A stretch of 64,000 nt of DNA, taken from contig NZ_VCRO01000002.1 in the NCBI RefSeq assembly GCF_006007885.1, forward strand, positions 434,001 through 498,000, given 5' to 3'. Origin of the DNA: Alteribacter natronophilus. GTDB lineage: Bacteria; Bacillota; Bacilli; Bacillales; Salisediminibacteriaceae. A program made the translations under genes and the position numbers. Numbering within the stretch: position 1 is the first letter of the stretch; each line of letters opens with the position of its first letter. The notes below the pieces were generated by a model. That model was given only the letters and a program-made list of their open reading frames with translations. It did no database searches and had not been told where the DNA came from. Of this stretch, positions 28,149-36,569 are shown piece after piece.

Positions 28149-29093
28149 ATGAAAAAAGCAGTTATAACTGGAGGAGCCGGGTTTATCGGCTCACATACAG
28201 CTGATATCCTCAGTGCGTGCGGAATTGAAACGGTTATCGTGGATAATATGTCTACAGGAGATCGTGCCAATTTGACAGATGGATCCTTTGAAGTTCTTTA
28301 TGAAGCTGATGTAACCGACAGGGAAGCTCTTAAGGATGTATTCAGGAACCACCCTGATATTGACGGTATTGTGCATTTGGCCGCACAGAGTAAAGTAGGA
28401 CCATCTCTGGTGGATCCCGGGTACGATGCTGAAATCAATATTCAGGGAACCATTAACCTCCTTGAACTGGGAAGGGAATATGGCGTTGAACGCTTCGTTT
28501 TTGCTTCATCTGCCGCTGTTTACGGTGATACGGAAATAGTTCCGGTTACCGAGACAGCGCCAGCGGCTCCGTTATCCCCCTATGGTGTTTCAAAACTGTC
28601 GGGGGAAGAGTACGTTAAGGCCTATGGAAGGCTCTATAACATGGATACAGCAGTCCTCCGCTTTGCCAACGTTTACGGACCGAGGCAGAAAGCGGCAGCT
28701 GAGTCGGGCGTTATTACCATCTTTATGAATGATATCCTTCACGGCAGGCGTCCGGTCATTTTCGGAGACGGAAAACAGACGCGTGATTTTGTCTACGTGA
28801 AGGATGTAGCACGGGCCGTACAGGCTGTTCTTACGAAGGAAGTGAAGAGCAGCCCGGCAGTGTTTAACGTGGGAACCGGAAAGGAGATCACGGTGGAAAA
28901 CATGCTCCGGCATCTCTGTGACATTCAGGAAACGGAGTATGCGCCTGACTTTCAGGAAAGCAGACCAGGAGACATCAGACGCAGCTGCCTGGATCCATCA
29001 TCACTTGCTTCTGCTTTCTCGTGGCGTCCTGAGACTGCCTTCAGGGAAGGGCTGATTGAAACGATCCGGGATTACATCAGAACTCTGAAGTGA
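28149..29093 (+). CDS. NAD-dependent sugar epimerase (GalE-like)
   Basis: Extended short-chain dehydrogenase of about 315 residues that probably epimerises a UDP-sugar. N-terminal NAD-binding ITGGAGFIGSHTAD, VDNMSTG, and HLAAQSKV; catalytic S-S-AAVYG and YGVSKLSGEEY with the Tyr-x3-Lys pair; RFANVYGPRQ. The substrate could be UDP-glucose, UDP-GlcNAc or UDP-glucuronate, which cannot be decided by eye; the adjoining UDP-glucose dehydrogenase favours the last. ATG 28149 is chosen over GTG 28137 because AGAGGTGG lies about nine bases upstream of it. Confidence 0.87.
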   Translation: MKKAVITGGAGFIGSHTADILSACGIETVIVDNMSTGDRANLTDGSFEVLYEADVTDREALKDVFRNHPDIDGIVHLAAQSKVGPSLVDPGYDAEINIQGTINLLELGREYGVERFVFASSAAVYGDTEIVPVTETAPAAPLSPYGVSKLSGEEYVKAYGRLYNMDTAVLRFANVYGPRQKAAAESGVITIFMNDILHGRRPVIFGDGKQTRDFVYVKDVARAVQAVLTKEVKSSPAVFNVGTGKEITVENMLRHLCDIQETEYAPDFQESRPGDIRRSCLDPSSLASAFSWRPETAFREGLIETIRDYIRTLK

Positions 29094-29131
29094 TGTTACA
29101 TTCCATGGAAACTCATAAGTAAATCTATTAA

Positions 29132-29362
29132 GGCTGGGACATAAGTATAGTGTTTAGATTAGAATCCGAACAAAAGCTGATAAGCGGATGAAATATTCGC
29201 CGACTCCTGCGGGAGGAAAAGCGCAGGTGAGACCCCGCAGTGCGAAGCACGCGGATGCTCAGCCGCTTCCCGCGGAAAGCGGCGAATATTTCAGGAGCGA
29301 TTTACCTGCACCGCATATTAGTTGTTCGGATTTTCGTCTGTAAAAATACTTCTGTCCTAGCC
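29132..29362. repeat. MITE-like repeat element with terminal inverted repeats
   Basis: A 231-bp element bounded by GGCTGGGACATAAGTAT and, inverted, GGCTAGGACAGAAGTAT (15 of 17 matching). Its core (about 29200-29290) contains ACTCCTGCGGGA, AGACCCCGCAG and CCCGCGGAAAGC, segments that recur at four other places in the window. It has no coding capacity and sits between the epimerase and the nucleotidase. Confidence 0.7.
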
Positions 29363-29420
29363 ACTTTTTGTGCTTTCTTTATTTAAAATTGACGGAAAAT
29401 ATATTATTTTGTAACAATGT

Positions 29421-29437
29421 GTAAAGTAAAACTTTAC
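29421..29437. promoter_or_regulatory. Palindrome in the 5'-nucleotidase promoter region
   Basis: A perfect palindrome GTAAAGT-AAA-ACTTTAC lies 10 bases upstream of a TATAGT -10-like hexamer (29448-29453). The position fits an operator or activator site. The half-site GTAAAG also forms the palindrome upstream of the LCP gene. Confidence 0.45.
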
Positions 29438-29521
29438 ATTCTTCCGTTATAGTAGATAGTAGATTCCTTTCTATAAGGTGTCATGCCCTGAAGGGGGCAA
29501 AAACTAATCAGGAGGTATTAG

Positions 29522-31126
29522 ATGTTACACAAAAGTCACAGGAAAGTTATGTCCATGATGCTGGTTCTGGGTCTGCTTTTTTCCCCGTTTATGATTCCGG
29601 CAGGGAGCGGGTCTGCAGAAGAAGGAAACTTTGAGCTGAATGTACTTCATACGAACGACATCCATTCCTCAATCGATGATCTGGCAAAAACGGCAGCATA
29701 TATTGATAGTGTTAGAGATGATTCGGAGTACTCGCTTTATCTAGATGCAGGAGATATTTTCAGCGGGAACCCGGTTGTTGATCTTCAGGAGGGTGAGCCC
29801 CTTATCAATATTCTGAATGAAATGAGCGTGGATGCCATGGTCATCGGCAACCATGAGTTCGATTACGGTCAGGAAGCTTTTGCAAGGAATGAAGACCTCG
29901 CTAACTTCCCGTGGCTGAGTGCCAATACAGAAGTTATCGACGAGGATATTCCAATTGAACAGCCGGATCCTTATATTATTAAGGATATGGGCGAATTTAC
30001 AGTAGGAATTCTTGCTCTGACTCAGGCTCCCCCGGCAACAGCGCCTGCAGGAATCGTGGGACTGGAGTTCCATCCTTATGAAGAAACTGTGGAGCAGTAT
30101 GAATACTTAAAAGATGAAGTGGATGTACTTATTGGGTTAAATCACATTGGCTTTGGCGCCGACCGGCAGGTAGCCGAGAGCTTCCCGGGTCTTTTTGATG
30201 TGATTGTCGGCGGTCATACACATACTGTCCTGCAGGAACCTAATACAGAAACCGGTACACCGATCGTACAGGCCGGTGCGAACAATAACTACGTTGGAAA
30301 CCTGTCCATTGAAATTGATAGAGAGACGCAAGAAGTAGTCGGAGTTGAGGGTTTCCTTCAGGAAGTGGAAGAACTGACCGAAGCTAACAGCGAAATTCAA
30401 AAAATGATCGATGACTACAACGCTGAAATGGATGAAATTCTGGCAGAAGTCATTGGATATACAAACACTGGTCTCGACAGAGATACGAGATACGAGGAAG
30501 ATGCGCCACTGGGTAATTTCTGGACAGATGCCATGCGTGAATATGTTCAGGCGGATATTGCCCTGACAAACAACGGAGGAATTCGTGCCAGCATAGAGCC
30601 GGGAGAGATCACAGCCGGAGATATATATACGATTGAACCATTTGCAAACGAAATTATGGAGATTGAAATGACCGGGCATGCGATTAAAGATGTTATCGAG
30701 TATTCCTATAACAGAAGAGATCAGCTCGACCTGCAGACTTCGGGTATGCATTATACCATTCTGACTGATGAGGAAGGAAAGCTTGTAGATGTCGACATGT
30801 ACCTCGGGGGAGAACCGATGAATCTTGATGATAAGTATGTACTGGCTATTCCTGACTTCCTTGGCACTGGTGGAAGCGGATATAACTTTGAAGGAAACGT
30901 CATCCGTCCTGGCGCAGGGTTCATGACCAACGCCATGATCGATTTTGCCGAGACATTTACTTCACAGGGTGAAGATATTGATTACACCAGTGAAGGGCGG
31001 ATCACGGTGGAACTTTATGAAGAAGAGGAAGATGACGAGTCCAAGCGGCCTCCTCATGCCGGCAAGCCTGGTAAGCCTCCTCATGCAGGAACTCCGGGAC
31101 CGCCTGAACATGCGGGACGTCCTTAA
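29522..31126 (+). CDS. Secreted 5'-nucleotidase / metallophosphatase
   Basis: Exported phosphohydrolase of 534 residues that probably releases phosphate from nucleotides outside the cell. Signal peptide (VMSMMLVLGLLFSPFMIPAGSGSA), then a metallophosphatase domain with metal ligands in LHTNDIHSS, DAGDIFSGN, IGNHEFDYG, LNHIG and GGHTHT, then a 5_nucleotid_C domain (LGNFWTDAMREY, ALTNNGGIRAS, GTGGSGYNF). The chain is strongly acidic and ends in a Pro/His/Gly repeat tail (RPPHAGKPGKPPHAG and following) with no visible LPXTG or membrane anchor. ATG 29522 has CAGGAGGTATTAG upstream. A palindrome lies in the promoter region, so regulation, perhaps by phosphate, is plausible. Confidence 0.9.
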   Translation: MLHKSHRKVMSMMLVLGLLFSPFMIPAGSGSAEEGNFELNVLHTNDIHSSIDDLAKTAAYIDSVRDDSEYSLYLDAGDIFSGNPVVDLQEGEPLINILNEMSVDAMVIGNHEFDYGQEAFARNEDLANFPWLSANTEVIDEDIPIEQPDPYIIKDMGEFTVGILALTQAPPATAPAGIVGLEFHPYEETVEQYEYLKDEVDVLIGLNHIGFGADRQVAESFPGLFDVIVGGHTHTVLQEPNTETGTPIVQAGANNNYVGNLSIEIDRETQEVVGVEGFLQEVEELTEANSEIQKMIDDYNAEMDEILAEVIGYTNTGLDRDTRYEEDAPLGNFWTDAMREYVQADIALTNNGGIRASIEPGEITAGDIYTIEPFANEIMEIEMTGHAIKDVIEYSYNRRDQLDLQTSGMHYTILTDEEGKLVDVDMYLGGEPMNLDDKYVLAIPDFLGTGGSGYNFEGNVIRPGAGFMTNAMIDFAETFTSQGEDIDYTSEGRITVELYEEEEDDESKRPPHAGKPGKPPHAGTPGPPEHAGRP

Positions 31127-31152
31127 TTCGGAAGACACTTTCAATATAAAGA

Positions 31153-31184
31153 GGGCGACCGTCATTTGACGGCCGCCTTTTTTT
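31153..31184. terminator. Intrinsic terminator
   Basis: GGCGACCGTCA-TT-TGACGGCCGCC with one mismatch, followed by seven T residues on the plus strand. It lies between the convergent nucleotidase and LCP genes and may serve both. Confidence 0.8.
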
Positions 31185-31187
31185 GAA

Positions 31188-32195
31188 TCAGTATTCTGAA
31201 CTGGTGCTTTCACTTTCGGCAGTTTCATTGTTTTCTTCCAGCTCTAAATGAGTACGCAGTCTGGAAGAGGTATCAGCTACAGATTCTTCATTGAGAATAT
31301 AGTAGTAAATGCCGCCATCCCTCGAGTTCGTCCCGTCAAGGCTCAATGAATCGATCTGGTCGAGATCGTTGGCATAAGAATGCATCCCCAGAACATTATT
31401 AAAGCTCATGTTCGTATACAGGTTTCCTTCAAGGGCATCCATCAGTGGACCAAACCGGGTAATGGAACTGAAGGAGGCTGCTTCACGCACAACTGATTCG
31501 ATTACTTCCTTCTGACGTTCGCCCCGGCCGAGATCACCCTGTGGGTCTGATTTTCTCATTCTCACATAGGCAAGAGCTTCTTCGCCATTTAATGTCTGGC
31601 GTCCTTCTTCGAGTGTAATGGTACCGTATGTTGCGTTGTCGGTTTCAGTGAATGTCATTGGAACATCAACCTCTACACCGCCAAGTTCGTTTATGATCTT
31701 CATAAAGGCGTCAAAGTTAAGTGAAACAAAGTAATCCACCGGGATATTCAGCAGGTTCTCAACAGTAGCAATACTCATATCAACACCGCCAAATGCGTGT
31801 GCGTGGTTGATTTTATCGGTACGGTCGCGGCCCACAATTTCCACTCTTGAGTCCCGGGGGATATTAAGCATTTTTATGGAGCCGTCTTCCGGGTTAAATG
31901 TAGCCAGGACCATGGCGTCGGATATCCCGGACAAGTCCCCGTCCCGGGTATCAAGCCCGAGAATCAGCACGGAAAATGGATCGCTGTTTGGATTAACTGC
32001 TTCATCTCTGTAATCTGAATGCTCGCCCCGGTCAAGATCCACCTGGGCGCTCTGGGATACTTCGTTTACTTTCCAGAACAGATAACCGCCGGTCACTGCT
32101 ATCAGAGTTAACAGTGTAAGGGATGTGACTTTCAGAAACCTTTTAAAAGGAGTACGTTTTCGCTGTTTTCGCCTCTTTATTCGTGATTGTGTCAA
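31188..32195 (-). CDS. LytR-CpsA-Psr (LCP) family wall-polymer ligase
   Basis: Membrane-anchored enzyme of the family that transfers undecaprenyl-linked teichoic or teichuronic polymers to peptidoglycan. About 335 residues: basic cytoplasmic N-terminus, one transmembrane helix (VTSLTLLTLIAVTGGYLFW), then the LCP domain with FSVLILGLDTRDGD, DAMVLATFNPEDGSIKMLNIPRDSRVEI, KINHAHAFGG and LAYVRMRKSDPQGDLGRGERQ. The conserved Arg and Asp residues of the active site are present. TTG at 32195 is preferred since GAGGAG lies eight bases upstream; GTG 32204 overlaps that site. In B. subtilis an LCP gene (tagU) also lies next to yvyE-degS. Likely attaches the polymer made in this window, by context. Confidence 0.92.
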   Translation of the reverse strand: MTQSRIKRRKQRKRTPFKRFLKVTSLTLLTLIAVTGGYLFWKVNEVSQSAQVDLDRGEHSDYRDEAVNPNSDPFSVLILGLDTRDGDLSGISDAMVLATFNPEDGSIKMLNIPRDSRVEIVGRDRTDKINHAHAFGGVDMSIATVENLLNIPVDYFVSLNFDAFMKIINELGGVEVDVPMTFTETDNATYGTITLEEGRQTLNGEEALAYVRMRKSDPQGDLGRGERQKEVIESVVREAASFSSITRFGPLMDALEGNLYTNMSFNNVLGMHSYANDLDQIDSLSLDGTNSRDGGIYYYILNEESVADTSSRLRTHLELEENNETAESESTSSEY

Positions 32196-32291
32196 TTTAG
32201 ACACTCCTCTATGTGAACTGCAAAGTGATGCAATTTCAAAGTTTTATAGATCTTTTACACTTATCAAATTTTACCGTAACTTGTCGATTGA

Positions 32292-32315
32292 GTAAAGACG
32301 GGATCCGGTCTTTAC
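32292..32315. promoter_or_regulatory. Palindrome upstream of the LCP and PBP genes
   Basis: GTAAAGAC-N8-GTCTTTAC, a perfect 8-bp inverted repeat in the divergent LCP/PBP intergenic region. Its half-site matches the palindrome at 29421-29437. No bound regulator is known. Confidence 0.4.
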
Positions 32316-32388
32316 ATATATAAATAGACGCTGAAGAGTGAAAATAGTTACATGGTCAGTGGATGGCTGGATCCTTAATGCTCTGATG

Positions 32389-32417
32389 TTACATAAATAC
32401 ATAAATAATGGTAAAAT
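32389..32417 (+). promoter_or_regulatory. Sigma-A-type promoter of the PBP gene
   Basis: TTACAT, a 17-base spacer and TAAAAT, about 45 bases before the ATG. Confidence 0.55.
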
Positions 32418-32460
32418 TTCAGCAGTGGAATAACTTTATCTGGGAGGAAAGGAGATTTCT

Positions 32461-34539
32461 ATGAAAACAAAAAGGTATCTGATAACCAGTGCTGTTTCAG
32501 TGATTTTGCTAATATCCGCCTGCTCACCGGAAGAAGATTCGGAGTCGATGCTCAATCCGGATGGTGTGGTGGAAAACTACGTATCGGCCTGGGAAGAGCG
32601 GAACGGAGAAGGTATGGCTGAGCTGTTCAGTGAATCTTCCTTGGAAGAAGTGGATGCTGAACAGATTAACCGCGCTTTCTCTGAAATAGGGGAGACAATT
32701 GAGGTTTCTTCCATCCAGGTAAACTATGAAAGTCAGAATCATCTGTTTGAAGAGGACGAGGAAGCGGAGGAAAGCACGGCAGAGCAGGAGAATATTACAT
32801 CTCTTACTTATCCGGTGACTGTGGAAATGGAAACAGGGATCGGGGAACGGGAATACATAACCGATGTTTTTCTAACGCTCGATGAGAACAGCGAGTGGCG
32901 AGTGGAATGGCAGGCGGACCACATCTTCTCCGGAATGCAGGAGGTGACGGATCGGCTGCAGCTGGAGACAACCGGTAAAGACAGTCTTACAAGAGGTGAG
33001 ATTTTTGACCGTAACGGGGATGGTCTTGCAGTGAATGGTGAGTATCACAATGCCGGTTTCGTGTACATGAATGTGGAGGATGCCGAAAAAGAAGCGGAGA
33101 CATTTGCGGAGATATTAGGGATCGAATCTTCAGATGTACTGGCTGAAATTAAGAGGCATGAGGATAATCCGGACTGGCATGCACCCGTTATGAGTATGCC
33201 CCTTGAAGACGAAAGAGTGGAAGAGCTTCGTCAGGCGGACATCCCGGGGCTCAGTATCAGCACCTATTCGGGACGCGTGTACCCGCAGTCCTACGCTACT
33301 GCCCAGCTGGTTGGTTTTCTGCAGGATATGCAGGCAGATGACCTGGAGGAGGCAGACTGGATTGGTTATGAAATGGGGAGTCAATGGGCCCGCTTCGGGC
33401 TGGAACGGGAATTTGAAGAACAGCTCCGTGGAACATTAGGTGAAGACCTGCAGGTGGTGGACCAGGACGGAAACTACCGGGAACGGCTCAGCAGTGAAGA
33501 ACCTGAAGACGGAGAGGAAATTCATACAACAATCGACAGCAAACTCCAATGGACACTGATGGACATCCTTGGCGATGATGCCGGAGCAGCAGTTGTAATG
33601 GATCCTTCATCCGGTGAGATGCTTGCGATGGTGAGTACGCCAACATTTGAACCTAACCAGACCTATCTTGGAACAGCATCACCTGAACGTGAAGAATGGC
33701 GCGCAGACGACAGGGGGGTTACAGACAGGCGGTTTAACCAGCCGATTGTTCCCGGCTCGGTATTCAAACCTTTCACCGCGGCAATCGGAATGGAAGAAGG
33801 CACACTTGACCCCGAAGAGATCCTTCACATTGAGGGAGAACAGTGGCAGCCGGAAGACGGCGGCTGGGGGGATCGGGAAATTACGCGGGTAGAGGAAAAT
33901 ACAGATGAAGTGGATCTGACTGCGGGTATGAAATACTCGGATAACATCTACTTCGCCCGGCAGGCTCTTGAGTTTGGCGGGGAGGTTATGGAAGAGTGGG
34001 CTGAAAAGTTCGGTTTCGGGACTTCAATGAACCTGGAATATCCATTCTGGCCGTCACAGCTTTCAAACGACGGCCTGTCCAGTGAGACGCTGCTTGCGGA
34101 TACAGCCTATGGCCAGGGTGAAGTGCTCATGTCGCCTGTCCACTTAACCGTTCTCTATTCCATGTTTGTGAACGCCGGGGACGTCGTCCAGCCGACACTT
34201 CTTATCGATGAAGCAGGTGGAACCTGGGAAGAGGGCGTGATTTCCGAGGAAACCGCCTCCACTGTCCTGGACACTCTTTACGCTGTGACAGAAGACCCGA
34301 ACGGTACGGCATACCGCTCCAGCCCGGGACACAGCTTCAGACTGGCCAGCAAGACCGGTACAGCCGAGCTGGACGCGCCTGAGCAGTCCGAGGATATCGA
34401 AGAAGAAGTGGACGGGGACCGGATCGGCTGGTATGTCAGCACCGACGCCGAAAACTACATCGTGACGATGATGATTGAAGGAGAACCAAGCAGTACCGTA
34501 GTAGATCGTGCGAACGAATTCTGGGCGGAAATGGAATAA
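32461..34539 (+). CDS. Class B penicillin-binding lipoprotein (PBP3/MecA type)
   Basis: Peptidoglycan transpeptidase of 692 residues on the outer face of the membrane. The N-terminus is a lipoprotein signal with lipobox LISAC (Cys about residue 21). An NTF2-like MecA-type domain (about 30-155) and a dimerisation domain (RGEIFDRNGDGLAVNG onward) precede the transpeptidase domain. Its three motifs are seen: SVFK in VPGSVFKPFTAAIG, SDN in MKYSDNIYFARQA, and KTG in LASKTGTAELDAP. Together these match B. subtilis PbpC (PBP3). The chain is very acidic, as expected in an alkaliphile or halophile. ATG has GGGAGGAAAGGAG upstream. It replaces nothing obvious in the B. subtilis order but sits between the LCP gene and yvyE-degS. 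Confidence 0.92.
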   Translation: MKTKRYLITSAVSVILLISACSPEEDSESMLNPDGVVENYVSAWEERNGEGMAELFSESSLEEVDAEQINRAFSEIGETIEVSSIQVNYESQNHLFEEDEEAEESTAEQENITSLTYPVTVEMETGIGEREYITDVFLTLDENSEWRVEWQADHIFSGMQEVTDRLQLETTGKDSLTRGEIFDRNGDGLAVNGEYHNAGFVYMNVEDAEKEAETFAEILGIESSDVLAEIKRHEDNPDWHAPVMSMPLEDERVEELRQADIPGLSISTYSGRVYPQSYATAQLVGFLQDMQADDLEEADWIGYEMGSQWARFGLEREFEEQLRGTLGEDLQVVDQDGNYRERLSSEEPEDGEEIHTTIDSKLQWTLMDILGDDAGAAVVMDPSSGEMLAMVSTPTFEPNQTYLGTASPEREEWRADDRGVTDRRFNQPIVPGSVFKPFTAAIGMEEGTLDPEEILHIEGEQWQPEDGGWGDREITRVEENTDEVDLTAGMKYSDNIYFARQALEFGGEVMEEWAEKFGFGTSMNLEYPFWPSQLSNDGLSSETLLADTAYGQGEVLMSPVHLTVLYSMFVNAGDVVQPTLLIDEAGGTWEEGVISEETASTVLDTLYAVTEDPNGTAYRSSPGHSFRLASKTGTAELDAPEQSEDIEEEVDGDRIGWYVSTDAENYIVTMMIEGEPSSTVVDRANEFWAEME

Positions 34540-34600
34540 CCAGCTGCATGTTAAAATGACTTCCTGTATGTCGCGGCGTAAAATGCGCTGCGGCCGGGAA

Positions 34601-34917
34601 GTTTTAATACGATAAGAGTGAAAACGAATTAAAACGAGCTGCAGCCAGGGAGTTATAATGCGATAGGAGCAGAATCGTATTAAAACGCGAAGAAGCAAAG
34701 GAAGTTCTAATACGAAAAGAGCAGAATTGAATTAAAACGCGCAGAGCAAAGAAAGTTCTAATATGATAAGAGCAGAATCATATTAGAACGCACTGCAGCC
34801 AGGAAGTTTTAATACGATAAAAGCGGAAACCTATTAAAACACGCTGCAGCCAGGAAGTTATAATACGATAAAAGCGAAAACGTATTAAAACGCTCTTCAG
34901 CCAGAAAGTTATGATAT
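34601..34917. repeat. 51-bp tandem array of palindromic units
   Basis: Seven copies of AGTT-N-TAATA start at 34601, 34652, 34704, 34755, 34806, 34857 and 34908, a spacing of 51 bp with one of 52. Each full unit holds an inverted repeat (GTTTTAATACG near the start and CGTATTAAAAC near the end) separated by about 13 bases, then a spacer like GCGCTGCAGCCAGGAA that is itself repeated. The first unit is preceded by a possible terminator hairpin for the PBP gene (ACTTCC at about 34559 with GGAAGT at 34597). No open frame is conserved through it. Confidence 0.85.
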
Positions 34918-34961
34918 AAACTTCAAGCCTCAGAGTAAAAAAATAGTCCCGTGGTTACCAA

Positions 34962-35157
34962 CGAAGCGAAACGCCGGAAGCGAGACTCCTGCGGCAATGG
35001 AGGCCAGGCGAGACCCCGCAGGGCAAAGCCCGAGGAGGCTTGCCGGCATCGCCGCGGAAAGCGAGCGTACGGCGTGAAGCGGAGCTTTACTTTTCAGAGA
35101 AATTTAATTAGACGCTTATTGTTCCAGCGAAGCGCACGGCGTGAAGCGGAGCTTTAC
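34962..35157. repeat. REP-like element with duplicated end
   Basis: The core contains GAGACTCCTGCGGC, CGAGACCCCGCAGGGC and GCCGCGGAAAGCGAGCG, the same segments as the elements at 29132, 48792, 55401 and 55565. A 22-bp sequence beginning ACGGCGTGAAGCGGAG is present twice, at 35069-35090 and 35136-35157. No gene is seen in it. Confidence 0.65.
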
Positions 35158-35220
35158 GTTCCATGGTATATATAGTAATAGACATAAAACAGCCACTGAG
35201 CTTCTACCCGCCCAGTGGCT

Positions 35221-35538
35221 TTATCTCTGCCTTTTTCGAATATGTGTACGGTACAGATTCAGCTGTTCCCGCAAGTATTCCACTTCTTCACTTGAAAGAG
35301 AAGCTTCCGTAAGAACACCGTTGCCGCCACGGTCATACGGCTTCATACCGAGAAGGTAGTCCGTGGACACACCAAACAGCCTTGCCAGATTGATGACTGT
35401 CGTAAAAGACGGCTGGCGCTCGTTCCGTTCGTACATGCTTACGGTGCTTTTACTGATGTTAAGTTTCTGTGCCAGCATTTCCTGGCTGATATTCTGCTCA
35501 ATTCTCAGCAGACGAAGGCGCTCACCAAAAGTTTCCAT
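35221..35538 (-). CDS. XRE-family helix-turn-helix regulator
   Basis: Small DNA-binding regulator of about 105 residues. The N-terminal 65 residues are a Cro/CI-type HTH (FGERLRLLRIEQNISQEMLAQKLNISKSTVSMYERNERQPSFTTVINLARLFGVSTDYLLG). The short C-terminus is charged and ends YRTHIRKRQR. The start is unsure: ATG 35538 (METFGERL) or ATG 35544, since no strong ribosome site is seen. The gene lies between a repeat element and yvyE on the minus strand. The regulated genes cannot be named; the position suggests self-regulation or local control. Confidence 0.8.
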   Translation of the reverse strand: METFGERLRLLRIEQNISQEMLAQKLNISKSTVSMYERNERQPSFTTVINLARLFGVSTDYLLGMKPYDRGGNGVLTEASLSSEEVEYLREQLNLYRTHIRKRQR

Positions 35539-35622
35539 GATCATCACCAGCTCAAATGTATCACGGAAAGAGCCGGTTTCAGGCCTGATCACACGGTGCG
35601 TGTTTGCAATCCACAATTCGTG

Positions 35623-36258
35623 TTACTGAACGTCAGTTTCAAGATAAACCTGGCCGCTTTTTTCAAATTCGCACTGTCCGCTCGTCAGGTTGGTAAGCAT
35701 TTCTTCAAACGCTTCCTCCCGTCCGGATTTTACATAGGAATCAATCGTCACCCGATCAAGATAGTGAATTTCCTTGATCTGAAACTCGGAGCCCCTCAGC
35801 TCGTTTTCCACTTTGCCGAGGAGGGTATAGTCCATGGACGTTTTGTATATCTGTGCAAGGCTGCGCTCCACGACGCCTGCAGCGTTGATTCCTTCCGAAG
35901 TGGATGTCCCGTAAGCCCGGATCAGTCCACCTGCACCGAGTTTGATTCCACCGAAGTACCGGGTTACCACAACAACGGTGTCTTTGAGCTGCCGTTTTTT
36001 CAGTACCTCGAGCATCGGCACACCGGCAGTTCCGGAGGGCTCCCCGTCATCGTTTGCTTTCTGGATCTGATCCTGCTCGCCGATCATGTACGCGGAGCAG
36101 TTATGATTGGCGTCCCAGTGTGTCTTTTTAATTTCCTCTATAAAAGATACAGCGTCCTCCGGGGTAGTGACACGTTGTACATACGCGATAAACCGTGATT
36201 TTTGTATGGTAATTTCATGTTCACTGTAGCCTTTTACTGTATAATAAGAAGTAAGCAT
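35623..36258 (-). CDS. yvyE: YigZ/YvyE (IMPACT) family protein
   Basis: 211 residues from ATG 36258, which has GGGAGAC upstream; a longer open frame upstream lacks such a site. The IMPACT domain is plain: KSRFIAYVQRV, HWDANHNCSAYMIG, KANDDGEPSGTAGVPML, VVVVTRYFGGIKLGAGGLIRAY, with a ferredoxin-like C-terminal domain. The family is widespread and linked to ribosome-associated stress functions in eukaryotes; the bacterial role is not settled. In B. subtilis yvyE lies beside degS, as here, divergent from it. Confidence 0.92.
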   Translation of the reverse strand: MLTSYYTVKGYSEHEITIQKSRFIAYVQRVTTPEDAVSFIEEIKKTHWDANHNCSAYMIGEQDQIQKANDDGEPSGTAGVPMLEVLKKRQLKDTVVVVTRYFGGIKLGAGGLIRAYGTSTSEGINAAGVVERSLAQIYKTSMDYTLLGKVENELRGSEFQIKEIHYLDRVTIDSYVKSGREEAFEEMLTNLTSGQCEFEKSGQVYLETDVQ

Positions 36259-36569
36259 ACGAAGTCTCCCTTGCTTTGTCGGATCCAGGTGAAAACCTGT
36301 GCGAAACTTATGAAAAAATCTATAAAGTGCCGTCAAGCCGTCCTTGAACGATAGTTTTAGGTTAAGATGGAAGAGAATTGGTGTCAAGTAGATACCCTTT
36401 CATGACGGTTGTAAAGCCTTGATTTCCAAGGCTCGGACCGGCCCATCTGAAGTGCGTTCCCTTAATAAGGAATTTTCATCCCCATAAATACACGCGACTT
36501 TGCGAACGAGTATACAAGGGGATGCCAGAGCATTAGGCCGGCAGGCACTGATGTCCGGGGGTGTAACCG

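Noticed and set aside
29132-29362. Possible structured RNA gene or riboswitch before the nucleotidase
   Set aside because: The strong pairing belongs to a repeat element with inverted ends whose core recurs elsewhere.
34601-34917. Possible CRISPR array
   Set aside because: The whole 51-bp unit repeats, including the parts that would be spacers, and no cas gene is near.
36388-36569. Possible riboswitch or small gene before degS
   Set aside because: No conserved structure, T-run or ribosome site could be seen.
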